Position numbers and translations under genes: made by a program. This document shows, in pieces, positions 43,240 to 55,618 of a stretch of DNA of 64,000 nt. The notes under the pieces are model-generated. The model did not search any database. It was given only the letters and a program-made list of their open reading frames with translations, and was not told where the DNA came from. Position 1 is the first letter of the stretch. Every line of letters begins with the position of its first letter. Source of the stretch: Anisodus tanguticus (Eukaryota; Streptophyta; Magnoliopsida; Solanales; Solanaceae); contig CM067549.1 in the NCBI GenBank assembly GCA_034509755.1, positions 46,118,052 through 46,182,051 of the forward strand, written 5' to 3'.

Positions 43240-46200
43240 CTTTAATTTCTAAATCGCTTAAGTTGGATACTCCAGTTTTTTATATTGGTTTCGTTGCAAA
43301 ATACTAAATTTCTATCGACGCCATTCCAATTCAAAGAATTCAAAAAACTTCGAATTCTCAATTCTCTACGACGTCTAGACCATAAAATATTTTCAGGAAC
43401 AAGCAAATAAAAATGATTTTTGTTAGTATTTATTCTTTGAGTTTGAGGTTGCAGAATGAATTCATCAAAATTCTTTTTATCAACATGTCTTTGGTCTCGG
43501 TATCTTTGATTAGTTTGGTGTTTACTTTTATGAACCGATGAAATACCTATGGTTTGATACATAATAAATTGTCCATTACTTTTTACAGACAACCGAATAG
43601 GTTCGATAATCAATATCCCCTTCTTTATCAATTAAGTAAGAGTTAAATTCCCCTGAATCAGCATTAAATCCAAACACATTTCTCCCCTTCGAACTGACGA
43701 TATACTAATTTTGGTTAGATTTATCAGTCGAAGCAGGAGACAATACACCTTGATATTCTCGATCATTCTTTGATTCAAATCATCGTTCCATTTCAATTGA
43801 AAAAACAAATAACGTTTCAAGAACAAATCTAGTTCTGCTTACGTGTTGCTTTTGTATTGTTTTTTTCTTTTTACCCTTCTTTGAGTCTGATTCCACGTAA
43901 TCTTTTTCAAGATCGTTTTGATGTTTTGAGAGAACATGGCCCATATTTACTTTGTTTTCTACATTTGATCCACACTCTCTTTCACCTTGACTTGCGGGTT
44001 CTGTTGCTTCTTGAATTCGATTCTTTATTTTTTTATTTGATGGTATAAAAAACTTTTGTTTTTGGTTTTTATTGATGTTTTTATTTTGACTAACATTTTC
44101 ATTAGTGTTCAAATTTGAAAGAAGTAATTTGCTTGGTATAATCCACGGTTTTCTTTTATATACATTATAAAGTAGTACAAATTCTGGGAAGAACCAAAAT
44201 TCCAGATTGAATATGGGACGATTAAATATTTTTTCATTCATTCACATCCAATCAAAAAAGACTTTTTTTGATTTTTTTTTAGTGTTTTCTGGATTTTGAT
44301 GAATTGTAAGATAAAAAGGGCTTTTTTAAAATCAATTTTATCACTTATTTGATAATTATTAATACCAAATTTAATATTTTGATTACTGTTGGTATCGATT
44401 TTAACTCAGGCCTCAATATCTCCATTTTGTTTAAGAGAACAATGAATAATTTTCCAATCAAAATATTTTCTATCGAGATTTATTTCTATATATAGAATAT
44501 TGTCTTTTCTTAGATAATTATTGATATGAAGATTGCCGGGCATATCAAAAAAGTTGTGTTTGGACGTGTTGGAATTATAAGAAATTTCGAGGTTCTTATT
44601 TACCTGAAAGGGTAATCTAGAAATAAATGAGTCACTTTTATTTTCATAATTAATCGATTTATATGATAAAAGAGCATATCTATAACATTTTTTAAAATTA
44701 TCTTCTTGGTTTGATAATGAATAGAGTTCATAATCATTTTCTTTTTTGTAATGAATTAATTGGTTCATTTTCATATGAATTCCATTTGTTTAAATTTCTA
44801 TTTTTTATTTTGAGCCATACAACTTTGATTAACCCTATTTCGCCATTTTTGTGGCATTAATCTAGACCATCTAATCTGAGATAAATCGTATTGATAATGC
44901 CGTCTTAGCCAATTTTTCTATTGATTGATTCTATAACTCTGAAGTTTCTTATGTTTTAATTCAGAATGAAATATTTCAAGTGTTCTAATATAGTCCTTTA
45001 TTTTAGTCTTAATGAAAAAATACATTCTGTTATATTGAAGAACAGATCTAAATTTAGACATATTAATAACTTGGGTTTGTGATAATTTGTAAAATACATA
45101 TGCTTGTGATAAGTAGGATAAATAAATAAAAAAATATGTGAATTTTTCTTACTAATATTATAAAGTGACTTTTTTATAGTCGAAATAGAGTGAATTTGTT
45201 TTTATTATTAATTTTTTCTTGATTTATTTCATTATTGGAAATGTATTTATCAATCAATTTGTTTGTTAATTCAAGAAAGAGTTGTGTATTAATTCTTCTA
45301 ATATTAATGATAGATAAAATAGATCAACGTATAATCTTTGAATGAATAATTTTATAAAATAATGGAATTTTCATATTAATGGAGTATTTCTTCTTTGTAA
45401 TATTTGGAAAATATTTTTTTTCGATTCGAATTTTTTAATATTATTTGTTTTATTGCGACTAATGTCTATTTCTGGAGTTACTTTCTTTTTCTCTTTTGTA
45501 ATTCTTTCTATTTTATTTTTATTGTACTTGTTCTATCAGTCAAATCCTTCATTTTGGTTTCGATCAGTGAAGAATTTGGCCAATTTTCATATTCAATTTG
45601 ACTAAATGATTAGTTAATTATCTTATTACAAATTAGAGAATCTTTTTCTTTTTTCGTTTCATTCGATTCAGATATTTCTTTGAATCTAAAAAATACAATT
45701 AACTTTATTTTTGAAAGTTTTTTTCTTATTTTCTTTAGAAATAGAATACTTTTGATAAGCCATTTTTTAGTTTCTTTTGAAATTCTTCTAAATAATTTTA
45801 AAACTTTTAGAGTTATAAAATATTTCTTTTTGAATTTTCCATTTTTTTCGAGTTCCTTAAAAATAGGCTCAAAAAAGGAAGGTCGACTTCGGGGAGAGCC
45901 AATGGGAAGTTCAGCTTCATTCCCCAAACTGTTAAAAAACAAAAATCATCTTTTTTGGTTTTTCTTTTTTCATTAGCTCTTCATGGGAGGGGTACAATTT
46001 AGATATATGTCAAGGTTTCAGACAAAAGGAAAATAAAATGTTGATCTGAATCCTATCCCTCAAACAATTTTTTGAAAATTATGTTTCTGATAATTGAACA
46101 CCATTATAAGTAGATTTAATATGCATTTTTCTATTCCATTCCTCCAAATCTTCAGACCATTCAGAAAGTTGCAAGATAATATACGCCAGAGATTTTTGGC

Positions 46201-48723
46201 TATTATCAATGAAGGTAATAGAATATATTTTCGAAGAATTGATTGAGTTATTAACATGGAACCTCTTATTATTTGCGCAAAAGGAATGTTATCCCAGGCT
46301 TCGGCTATCGTTATCCGTGTTTTTTTCCTTTTTGCTTTTGGTCTCACCTTTTTTGTCTGTTTCTTTTTTCTCTTCTCTTTTTGGTTGTTCTTCTCTAAAC
46401 TCTAGAATCTCGAATTCTCCTTCTTTACCTGATCAATTTCAAAAAATTGGTTTAATCAGTTCAGAGATATCAAAAGAAAAAAGTCCGGGGGGGGGGGGTT
46501 ATTCTGTCGAGAAAAAAGGGGGAATGCACATTTGCTTGAAATAGTTTCCAAATAACTGTTTTGCGCCTTTGAGCCCACATAGAGCCTTTAATTATACCTC
46601 GTCGAAAATCTGATTGTTGTGAATAGCTTATTAAAGCCACTTCCTCTTGACCTCAGAATCGTCACACGTCTGGATTTTCTTGAACGAATTTGATGATCCA
46701 GTGATACCCCTCTTTAAATTCACCAAGTTGTTGTTCGAATTCGGTGATAAATTTACGTGACCAGCGAGGTATTTTTTTACTGATTTCTTTTATTCCAATT
46801 GATTTTTTTTTCAGATTTTATACAATTAGGATCAATTGCATTAAATACAAATTTTACAATTTTCGTTTTTTTTCTTCTGAATTCACTCTTCCCTGTTCTT
46901 GGTCTAAAAATAAAGAAAGGTCTTTCAAATTTAAATTAGATTTTGGTTCGTTACCAAATTCATTGATTAAAGTTAAGAACTCGTCAATTTCTGTTGATAA
47001 TGGGTTTTTATCAACCGTATCCACTTTTTGTTCAAATTCTTGGTAATCAGTATTCGGAAGAACGATAGTATGAATCCTATTTAGTATAACTCTCTCTTTC
47101 AAATTTTCTAGCGAAGTATTATTTATGATTGAAGGTGAAAACCCTTTTTTTATTGTTCCTCGATATGGTCCATTTAACAAAGGATCATACATTTTAGGCA
47201 CATATTTTTTTTTAGTATCATCATTACACAATCTAGTCCTTGTTTCGAGTATATACAGAGAAAGAGATTCATTGTCTAGAACTTCAAGTCGATTTAAAAA
47301 TTCCTTATTCAGATTTTTTTTTCTTTGTTGGTAGAAACCCATTGGTTGTCCAGTTCATTAGGGAGGGTTTTTTGGAGTGACAATAAGGGTAGCCTTCCTT
47401 TTATCATTTTCCAAAAAGTTGATAAACTTGGGAGTATGTAAAAAATATTCTTTTTTTCCATCACTTTTACATGTGTCAAAAAAATATTGTGACATTTAAG
47501 TTCTTACAGCTTGTTCAAATCGATAATTCTTTATGTAGCGAAATGGTCGATTCCATCGATTATAATCGAAAAGAAGACTCACAAGAGGTTTTTGAAACCA
47601 GAAGAGGTCTTTATTTTCATTTTTTTATCAAGCAGTTGCAATTTAAAATTTTCTGGATTCCCCGTGTTATTATTATTCAGATAAGAATCTTCATAATAAT
47701 AAATTGGACTATTACTAGTATTAATATTGTTATAGCATGTCTCTGTAAATTGAGAGTGGAATTTATCCTTTATTTTGTCCTTTCCATTCACTCGAATTTC
47801 TTCCGTTTCATAGATTTGTCCGGATTCCACCCTTCTTCCGAAAAAAGGGAAGGAGAAGGATAAGGATCTTCTTCGGTGGATCCCTCTTGTTCCTGTTTAG
47901 TCCCCTTCATTTTGGAAGCAGTTTCTATTTCTACATCTCTTTCCTCCTCACTGTCCACTCTTTCTGTTTTTGAGGCTTCTTTCAATTTCTTAGTAAGAAT
48001 GAGTGAGGGTATTCTGCCTAACTAGTAGACACAAGTAATAAATAAGAGAATACTAAAGATCCGAGCCATAGGATTTCTCAATTCTAACACAAGGTACTTA
48101 TTAGATCGAATGTACTTATTCAGTCTAATAGAATGATTTTGCCGTATCCAGACTAATACCAATCCAAGCCATTTCATGAATAAAATGTTACCAATTAACC
48201 AACCAACAAAACCACTTGTTACAAATAAGATCTTGTTGTTGCATCGAAAGAGATAAATGTTGACTAATCTGGCTAACATTGAACTTGGTAAAATGAAATG
48301 GTTGAATAATTAAAAAATAAGATTATTCAGGAATACACATTGAATGTTGAGATTACGCATTGAATTTCTGGTAGTAGATTCATAATAAAAAAAGTGTTTG
48401 TGATTGTTCCAAAAGAAATGAAACAAAATATATGGTAAAGTTAGGATAGTTATTGTATGAGGTCTGCCCAATGCTAGATGCAGAGGCGCATAATAGATCG
48501 ATATGAACATCATGAGTTGTCCCGTAATAAAACCAACTGTTGTTGATACCTTCTTCTCGGTTCCTTCTTCCATAACCAAAGCTCGGAGAAGGAAGAGATA
48601 AGAGGGCCCTATGGAGAATGTGGTCAGAAATCCATAATAGAGTCCGACCACAACGACCGAATTGATTATCTTCATGCATAAGGATACTAGATTACCTAGT
48701 AGAAAATATTGAAAAATTATCAC
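43240..48723 (-). pseudogene. ycf1: Nuclear copy of plastid ycf1 (NUPT), nearly full length
   Basis: Reading from 48723 leftward, the protein starts MIIFQYFLLGNLVSLCMKII (plastid Ycf1/Tic214 N-terminus with several membrane segments: FSIGPSYLFLLRALVMEEGT, ISIYYAPLHLALGRPHTITI). It passes through MLARLVNIYLFRCNNKILF (48279 down), the charged middle part (47342-46854), AEAWDNIPFAQIIRGSMLIT (46300), FFNSLGNEAELPIGSPRSRP (45940), RKYFDWKIIH (44440) and FWFFPEFVLLYNVYKRKPWI (44200), to IIEPIRLSVKSNGQFIMYQT (43600) and the C-terminal NIKNW. In the plastid this protein is about 1900 residues and part of the import machinery. Here many stops and frameshifts break it into pieces of up to 162 codons, so it is a decayed nuclear insertion. 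The last few dozen C-terminal codons are missing or unreadable. Confidence 0.93.
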
Positions 48724-49048
48724 AAACCTCCCTTATTTCTTTTCTATTGCAATTTCTGGATTATTATATGATGATTTTTGAACTTTCCATATATAGAAAA
48801 GACATAGAAAGAGATAGACTAGAAACGACATATGTTATGTCAATGACACCAAAGGAATATTAAATGAATGGAATTGGGATATGGATGGAATATAATGAAA
48901 TAGAGTCACTTTGAGGTTCCCTCTGAAATGAGGCATGTAAGGGAGCCACTACGAAGAAATTTCAGGAGTTACGAAGGAAGCATCGAGCTCATATTGGGCA
49001 TGGGTTGGGAACGGAAATTGAACTCTATGAGATCAAATCTCCTGTTGT
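48724..49048 (+). other. Plastid ycf1-trnN spacer
   Basis: Continues plastid synteny between ycf1 and trnN. No gene in it. Confidence 0.7.
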
Positions 49049-49085
<37 letters not shown>

Positions 49086-49120
49086 CCGATTGGTCGTAGG
49101 TTGAAATCCTACTTGGGGAG
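49049..49120 (+). pseudogene. trnN-GUU: Plastid-derived tRNA-Asn(GUU) copy
   Basis: 72 nt, TCCTCAGTAGCTCAGTGG ... GTTAACCG ... CTTGGGGAG. The anticodon GTT is present in the loop TGTTAAC. Compared with the plastid gene from memory, two G-to-A changes sit in the D-stem/anticodon region (GCGATCGACT) and the T-loop TTCGAAT is altered to TTGAAAT, which would disturb a universal tertiary contact. It is therefore classed as a decayed nuclear copy. Orientation opposite to ycf1, as in the plastid inverted repeat. Confidence 0.88.
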
Positions 49121-49435
49121 ATTTGATTGATTCTGAATTCTTTAATTCAGAATAAAGGGGCTCGCTTTGCCCATTAAGAGTAGGTAACCCATTCTCTGTC
49201 TTTGTTTCTATTGCATTCTATCTCATCGTATCACATTCTGTTCTGCGAGATTATAAAATCACCATCAATACATCTGTCTAGGTCCGAGATAATCCTTTGT
49301 TCCATAGCCCTGGGGCTATTTACAACTAGCCAATTAAGAAGTCTCAGATGTACTAGCACTACATCTTTGATGTAGTCAGCGATTCTCCCGAGAGGTCACA
49401 ATTACCGCGAACAAAGATATTAATGACGAGGAAGG
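49121..49435 (+). other. Plastid trnN-trnR intergenic part, end of insertion
   Basis: GGGGCTCGCTTTGCCCATTA, then CCCTGGGGCTATTTACAAC and CGATTCTCCCGAGAGGTCAC-type strings typical of the plastid inverted repeat. Plastid-like sequence stops before the AT-rich DNA starting at about 49436. The exact junction is uncertain. Confidence 0.65.
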
Positions 49436-52286
49436 TTTTTTTGTTTTCTAAATTTTGAATTTATTTAATACTTAAAAAATACAGTTTATTCCATTTTAAA
49501 TATAAATTATATATATATGTTAAGTAAATTTATTAATATAAAATATAAAATATAAAATTTTAATTATGCTATTGAATTCTATCGAATTTGTAGGTTAATC
49601 CGGCCGCAATAAATTTAATATTAGGGAGAAGTAAAAGATTAAGAGACGGAGGGATGGTCAAAGGAAAAAGAGAAAATGATGATTATGATGAATATCTATT
49701 GGTGAAGGCATAGAACATATTTTAGATTTTCCAGACAACTTGCTGCCTTTGAGGTTTGAGCTGGAAGTTAACGAAAAAACAACCATTTTTAATGGATTAT
49801 TGATAGAAAAAAGAAGGGAGAAGTGGGGTCATAAAAAATAAAGTAGTAAAATGCTTTTTCTCACTTGTGAAAAGTCGATTAGCTTTTCGTATGCTTTGAT
49901 AAGTACAATTTTATTTGAGCAGTAGGATGAGTTATAGTTGGTTGACTATCTGAATTTTTTACGAGATTTTGAATTTTCTCGTTGTAATTTTCTTCTCACT
50001 CCTCCCCACCGTGTAATAAATTTAAGAATTTTTAAAATAAAATATAGACATAAATTACTTTTATAATAATATCTCGTTTAATTTAAATTTAGTGTCTTTA
50101 GATATTGAATTCGATGTCTGCCGAATCGTAAAAGCAAGGCAAGCAACATTGAAATATTTATGTTCAAATTGCAACGAAAAAAAAGGCGATTTCTTTCATT
50201 AAGCGGTAACGGTATCGGTGGGAGGTACCAAGTATCTTATAAAATTAATCGAGCGCTAGCTAAACCAGGTACCACCTTATTAAAAAAAAATTTTATTTTT
50301 TTATTCTTGTTGAACAGATGTGATATGGGCAAAATAATTCATTCAATTTCTTTAAAATACACTACAAACTACTAAAATGTATACACATCCATACTTGGTA
50401 TTTAGGCACCATCAAAGATTACGGTGGGATGAATAGGACCACTCCACCGTTAATAAAAATTCAAATTAGAGGACCCGAAAGCGGATATGCGATACCGATA
50501 CAAACAAAGATGTATAGGTACACTCATACCAATATTTATTGAGAGTCAAGACTCAAGACCATATAAGATGGCTAAGGCAAAGAGAGACAATGGTCAAACA
50601 CAATTGTCTAAACAAACACTAAGTATAAGTTTAACTTGATATAATTAATCACATTTCACTCTTAACAAGCCCCTCCATTTTGTTGTGTAGTTTGACTGGG
50701 TGACATATGTCTGCGTCAAACACATAATCAAATTGTTTTCAAGGCCCAATTCTATGTGATTAACAACTGTCACTGCCTGCAAATCCCAGGAAAAAAGTAC
50801 TCCATTGGTTTAATTTGGCAAATGCATAATAATCTTATCTTGGGTTCATAAATATCTTTTTAAATGCTTAATGATATATGCAGCCCATGTGAAATCCATT
50901 AAATCTGAATTTATTGGCAGACAATGTTACTTCCTGTCTTTTTCTTGAGAAGTTATTTAATTAAAATTGGGATCCAGAGAACTAGATGGATTAATTCGTT
51001 TGAGTAATTAAAGAAAAACCAATGAAACAAGACACATATTATATTGCTCATTTTAGATTCTTCTTGATGGTGGAAGACTTAGGTTTTGCTGACATTTGAA
51101 TAACTTTATTTTTCAGGTTAGATTGAGTTGATTTTCTTAAACACAATCTAAGAGTATAGATTATTTAATCGCTATAATTTGTTAGAGAATACATTTGTCC
51201 TTCTCTTTATAGTAATTTCTAAAGGAGTTTTAATATCACGAGTAATTTTATTCATTACCTTAGAGTTTTGGGTTAATAACTCAATTTTCTTCACATGATA
51301 TCAAATTTAAAGTTTGAAAAGTTCATTTCCCAAACCATCCTCTATTTGCCTAATGTATTGATCTGGGTTTTTCTCACAATTCATCCAATTGAACCGCTTC
51401 GGGTCAAGGGTGGTTCAACGAATTTGATGGCCTAAAGTCATACTCTAATATTAGGTCTTCACTCAAAAAAAAATAATTGCCCCCCTCCCCCTCCCCCCTC
51501 CCCCCCCCCACTATGTATATACAATGCAAAGTCTGTAATTATTTTTAATGCTCTTCCTTTTCAATTGATAATATATTGCTAATCCATTTAATATTTTTTT
51601 TTGGATACCATAGGTAAGAAAGGTATAAAAAAGCAATGTATACCTATGAAGTCCTAGAAATATAAATATCTCAAATCTTAGATTGAAAAAATAAATAGAA
51701 AGTTAGACTAATAGAATTTGATAATTTTATATCAAAATAAAATTCACTTCTTCGACTAATTTGTAGCAATATTTGAAATAATAAAAAAGATATGCAATTT
51801 ACAATGTTCGATGCACTACATGTCTTGTATTTGACAAAATAGTTGTTACTTAGACGAAGGAAAAAAAAAACATAAAAGTGAATTTTTTTTAAGAAGGCAA
51901 AAAAAGAGAAAGCATAATTTGCGTAATTTATTCCAATATCAAATATAAATCACCCAAAAAGATTTATATTTAACGGTAACTTAAAAATCTAAATAAGCTA
52001 TTCTTATTATCTAGTTTGTTTTTCAACGGCAATACCAATCATAATTTGAAGCAATTATAATTTCAAGAGTCTGGTCTCTTTTTCTATACTCCAGCCGGCC
52101 CTGCTTCAGGCTTTCTCTCATCTCTCTCAATTTAGCCCATCGAGCTATTCTCATAACTCAACCAATTGAACGTCGCTGCTCCATGCTTTCTCTCAATTTA
52201 GTCCATCGAGCTACTAAGTCGACCCCTAAGCATGTCGAGCATACTCTTCCTCTTAACTCAAGTACCGCTCTTCAGCTCGTTGAGCA
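49436..52286. other. AT-rich spacer, no gene seen
   Basis: 2.85 kb with no conserved peptide in any frame. Contains C-rich simple sequence (51480-51509). Confidence 0.5.
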
Positions 52287-52455
52287 CAGGGGCGGAGACA
52301 ATGTATAGCTTACGGGTTCAGTTGAACCAGTAGCTTTGGTCTAAACCTTATATTCGTCTTAAGAAATTCATTGAATATGTATAAATTATTAATTTAGAAC
52401 ACAATAACTTTAAAGAAGTAGAATCCTGAACCCGTAAACTTGCTCAGCCTCTGGA
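52287..52455. mobile_element. hAT-like MITE, short
   Basis: Ends CAGGGGCGGAG and, on the other strand, CAGAGGCTGAG, with 8 bp flanks GTTGAGCA (52279-52286) and CTTGAGCA (52456-52463) that agree at 7 of 8 positions. The interior (GCTTACGGGTTCAGTTGAAC, AAGAAATTCATTGAATATGT) is a repeat common in Solanaceae. No coding capacity. Confidence 0.55.
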
Positions 52456-52796
52456 CTTGAGCATGATCTATCTATTTTTGTCTTTCTACATTAGGTCCAC
52501 TCTTCAATCATCTTATTAAAAAAGAAAAAAATATGAAAGAAAAAGAGATGTTTTGAATCAATTGTATCAATAATGTTAACCGTAAGATTTATAATTGTTG
52601 GGACAACTTCACCATTTGGCAAGGTTTTTGGTTGAAATCTAAAAATTCTTTTGCAGGATCTACTTAATTTACACCTAAGTAGATTAGTTTATTACGTAAA
52701 ATAATAATAGCATCGTTACTGTTAAGAGTCCCACATCGGATATGGAATGGAAATATGAACTCCTTATATGGACTTGGACAATCCTCACCCTACAAG

Positions 52797-53584
52797 TAGG
52801 GGTGGACGTATATCGGTTTATATCGATTTTGTATCCGAAAAATATGAACCGAATAAAAATCGGTTTTTTTAAAAAAAACCGAATACAACTTTTTTTTTAA
52901 AAAAACCGATATATCGGTTTATATTGCCGGATGTATCGGTTTTTTCTAGTGGACCGGGCCGGGTCGGTTTTTTTTTTAAAAAAAAATTGAATTTCCAAAA
53001 CTGAAATTTACATTCACACCTACACTATCATGAAATTTCTACGTTGAAATCTATTGTGTTTAGTGAGATTTTTACTAAAGAAAAAAGAAAATTAGAAATC
53101 GATTGGAAAAACGGACGTATTTCTAAAAATTGGCTGTGCCAAACCGCCTTATGGCAGTTTGACCGGCCCCGTCTCGAAAAAATACGCAAAATAAAAAAAA
53201 AACGGGTAAAACGGACATTCGAGCGCATAGTTATGACCATTTAAAGTTTTATCAATTTACAACTATTTTTTCTCCATACATTTTATGTCAATCAATGTTT
53301 CCGTGATATGTTAATCAAGTTCATACCGCATGCGACTTCCATAACATAGATTAGCTTCAATAACTATGATTCAAGAGATATTAGTAGCCTAAAAAAAAAA
53401 AAATTAAAATTTCGGTTTTTCGGTTTTTCGATTCGGTTTGTATCCAAAATAAAAAAATCGAACCGAATCACTAAATCCTGATTCGGTTCGGTATTTTGAA
53501 AAATCGGTTTTTTTAAAAAAAAAACCGAGAAAAAACCGAACCGGTTCGGTTTTTTCGGTTCCCCGGATTTTTTGCCCACCCCTA
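52797..53584. mobile_element. hAT-type MITE inside TRIM LTR
   Basis: 788 bp with ends TAGGGGTGGAC and, on the other strand, TAGGGGTGGGC, flanked by a perfect 8 bp duplication CCTACAAG (52789-52796 and 53585-53592). The interior is made of CGGTTTTTTT/AAAAACCG inverted blocks that can fold extensively. No transposase. Confidence 0.9.
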
Positions 53585-53646
53585 CCTACAAGCTAGGTTT
53601 TGGTGTTGAGTTAGGCACAAGATCTATTCTTTATATGGTATCAGAG

Positions 53647-53798
53647 AAAAGATTGCACGTGGACACGTCTGTATTCTCCATGTACCGTTCCGTTATCAGA
53701 TTGCCGACATTTTCACCAAAGGTCTTCCGCGCGTACTATTTGATGATTTCAGGGACAATCTCAGTATACGAGAACCTCTCGCTAAGACTGCGGGGGAC
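53647..53798 (+). pseudogene. Copia RNase H tail captured in the TRIM
   Basis: In one frame it encodes ARGHVCILHVPFRYQIADIF followed by a TKGLPR-type end, homologous to the element F RNase H end (ARGQVRVLHVLSRYQIADIFT). It ends in the purine-rich CTGCGGGGGAC before an LTR. No other part of the donor polyprotein is present. Confidence 0.85.
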
Positions 53799-54030
53799 TG
53801 TTAGAATAATTATGAGGTCATCCCGTACTTATCTCAAATCACCATCAATCATATAAATTGTAATCACATAATTTATGATGATTAAGATATGATTGTAAAT
53901 TAGTATCATATAATTTAGGATAATTAGATAGGTATTCCTCAATATTAACATTATACACTTGTATATAGATTTCAAGATTGGAATGAAATAACTCATGGAA
54001 TTGATTTTCTTCAAAGATCCATTATTTACA
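53799..54030 (+). repeat. LTR of the captured copia element
   Basis: Starts TGTTAGAATAATTATG after the polypurine tract and ends TTATTTACA directly before TGGTATCAGAG. 232 bp. A single LTR; no partner is found in the window. Confidence 0.75.
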
Positions 54031-54251
54031 TGGTATCAGAGTAAGACTCATTCCAATTATTTATTCACCGATGTTGGGCCCCCAAATTATATTATTCACG
54101 CTCCAGTTAATAAGGTCTGGGCGTGCATGAGAGTGTTAAGAGTCTCACATCGGATATGGAATGAGAACATGAACTCCTTATATGGACTTGGACAATCCTC
54201 ACCCTACAAGCTAGATTTTGAGGTTGAGTTAAGCCCAAAATCCATTCTTTA

Positions 54252-54533
54252 GCGTACGTAATGTGTGTTAAGTTAGAGTCGTATACTAGTTTGCATTTGC
54301 TGCTACGTCCATTATCAGTAACAGTCAAACACTCAAAGTAGATAATATCAGACCAACAATTCAAGAATCGAACCTACCCCCATTCTCCAATAATATCAGT
54401 TACTGTTATATACATATATCTTACATTTTAGGTGTAAAAAATATCTCCACAACAAGGTTTTCATTGTTATGCTGATATACACCTCGGTCATGTAATTTGC
54501 AAGACCAGAAATTGGTCTTGTAGATTCTGTTTA
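54252..54533. other. Short spacer
   Basis: No gene seen. It ends at target site GTTTA of solo LTR D. Confidence 0.4.
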
Positions 54534-55613
54534 TGTTGGAAATTTGCCTTTGGCGGGAGTTGCGACCGACCAACTTTAACGGCTTAAACACTAGTGTTAC
54601 GTATGTTGGAGAATCCGGTTCTTCACACATGCATGATCTACTAAGTACGTAGATAATCGTAGGGCCAAGAATCGTCAAACAAGAGATATTGGTCCACGAA
54701 GTGAGGTGTTTGAAGCATGAAAAGTGTGGTATTGTGTTCAATTCTCCCTCATCGGTAGAGGAAAAAAGAATTGTTGTGTATATAAGACTCAAAATTGGTT
54801 TGGGACCCCAAGGGGTATCCCATGTGTTTAAAGGAGGGAGGACCTAGATGTGCTTCGGTTCGAGGAAAGCCCACACGCGCGCCGCCCGTCCGGGTCGCGG
54901 GCTGTGGGATATTATCTTTTTGGACCAGAGAACTTTGCCATAAGTACAGTTTGATCCCAGAAGTTTCATATGTACAGTTTGATCCCAGAAGTTTCATATA
55001 TACAGTTTGGTCCCTGAAGTTTCCGAAAAGTCGAATTTGGACAATCAAAGCAGAAACGCCAAACACTCAATTCAGCCATTTATTTTGGCTGAATTACTCC
55101 TCCTATAATGGCCAATCCGTTGGTGTCTTCCACCATTTATTTTGGTGGCTTTACTACCTCCATAATGACCATTATTTGGCCAATAATGGCTGTTATGGAA
55201 GCAGTTAAACAGTCCCTCCTTCACCTATATAAACACTCATTGCACCATTGTTGAGGCACACTTACAATACACGAAAATACACAAGCAAAAACAGTTTCTT
55301 CCTACAACTTCCAAGCATCATTTCGTTACTCAATATTCTTCACGGTAGCTCTTGAGTTTCCTTTGCTCAAGTGTTTCATTGTTGTTTTATCTTGGGAGAC
55401 GAATTGTCCAGGACGTATAAATGATACATACGGGGCAATATTGTCTTAAGGACAGAGTGCCACACTCGACTCAGCAAACAAAAACAGTTTCCAGTTTTTC
55501 TTCTTCAACAAAATTGTAATTTCAGTTTTGTTGTTCTATTGTAATTTTCAGTTCTTGAATTACTTTGCAGTTACTTGTAATTCCCGTTTCTTGCAACCTT
55601 TGTAAACCCAACA
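54534..55613 (+). mobile_element. Solo LTR D (related to element C LTR)
   Basis: 1080 bp, TGTTGGAAAT...ACCCAACA, with the perfect target duplication GTTTA (54529-54533 and 55614-55618). It contains TATA-like CTATATAAA (55225-55233), three tandem copies of TACAGTTTG(A/G)TCCC.GAAGTTT (about 54946-55025) and the conserved block (55385-55473). The internal region was lost by LTR-LTR recombination. Confidence 0.93.
55385..55473 (+). other. Conserved LTR block in D
   Basis: TTTTATCTTGGGAGACGAATTG ... TACGGGGCAATATTGTCTTAAGG ... CTCGACTCAG in outline. It has the ATTGTCTTAAG core. No adjacent primer site, because this is a solo LTR. Confidence 0.8.
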
Positions 55614-55618
55614 GTTTA

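Larger units (their letters stand above)
52720..54251 (+). mobile_element. TRIM element H with nested and chimeric inserts
   Basis: Two short LTRs starting TGTTAAGAGTC.CACATCGG: LTR 1 at 52720-53635 (about 120 bp once the MITE is removed) and LTR 2 at 54134-about 54251. The Met-tRNA primer motif TGGTATCAGAG follows LTR 1 at 53636-53646. Between them lies a typical TRIM interior (GATGTTGGGCCCCCAAATTA ... GGTCTGGGCGTGCATG, 54042-54133), but also a foreign 384 bp piece at 53647-54030 bounded by a second copy of TGGTATCAGAG (54031-54041). No coding capacity of its own. Confidence 0.75.

Noticed and set aside
43240..48723. ycf1 as a working plastid gene, or the window as a plastome
   Set aside because: Frames are broken throughout and the flanks are nuclear retrotransposons, so it is a nuclear copy.
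49049..49120. Functional tRNA-Asn gene
   Set aside because: The T-loop and D-side positions conserved in all working copies are changed, and it sits inside decayed plastid DNA.
50160..50375. 71-codon open stretch rich in K/R at its start
   Set aside because: Composition follows the AT-rich DNA; no conserved motif.
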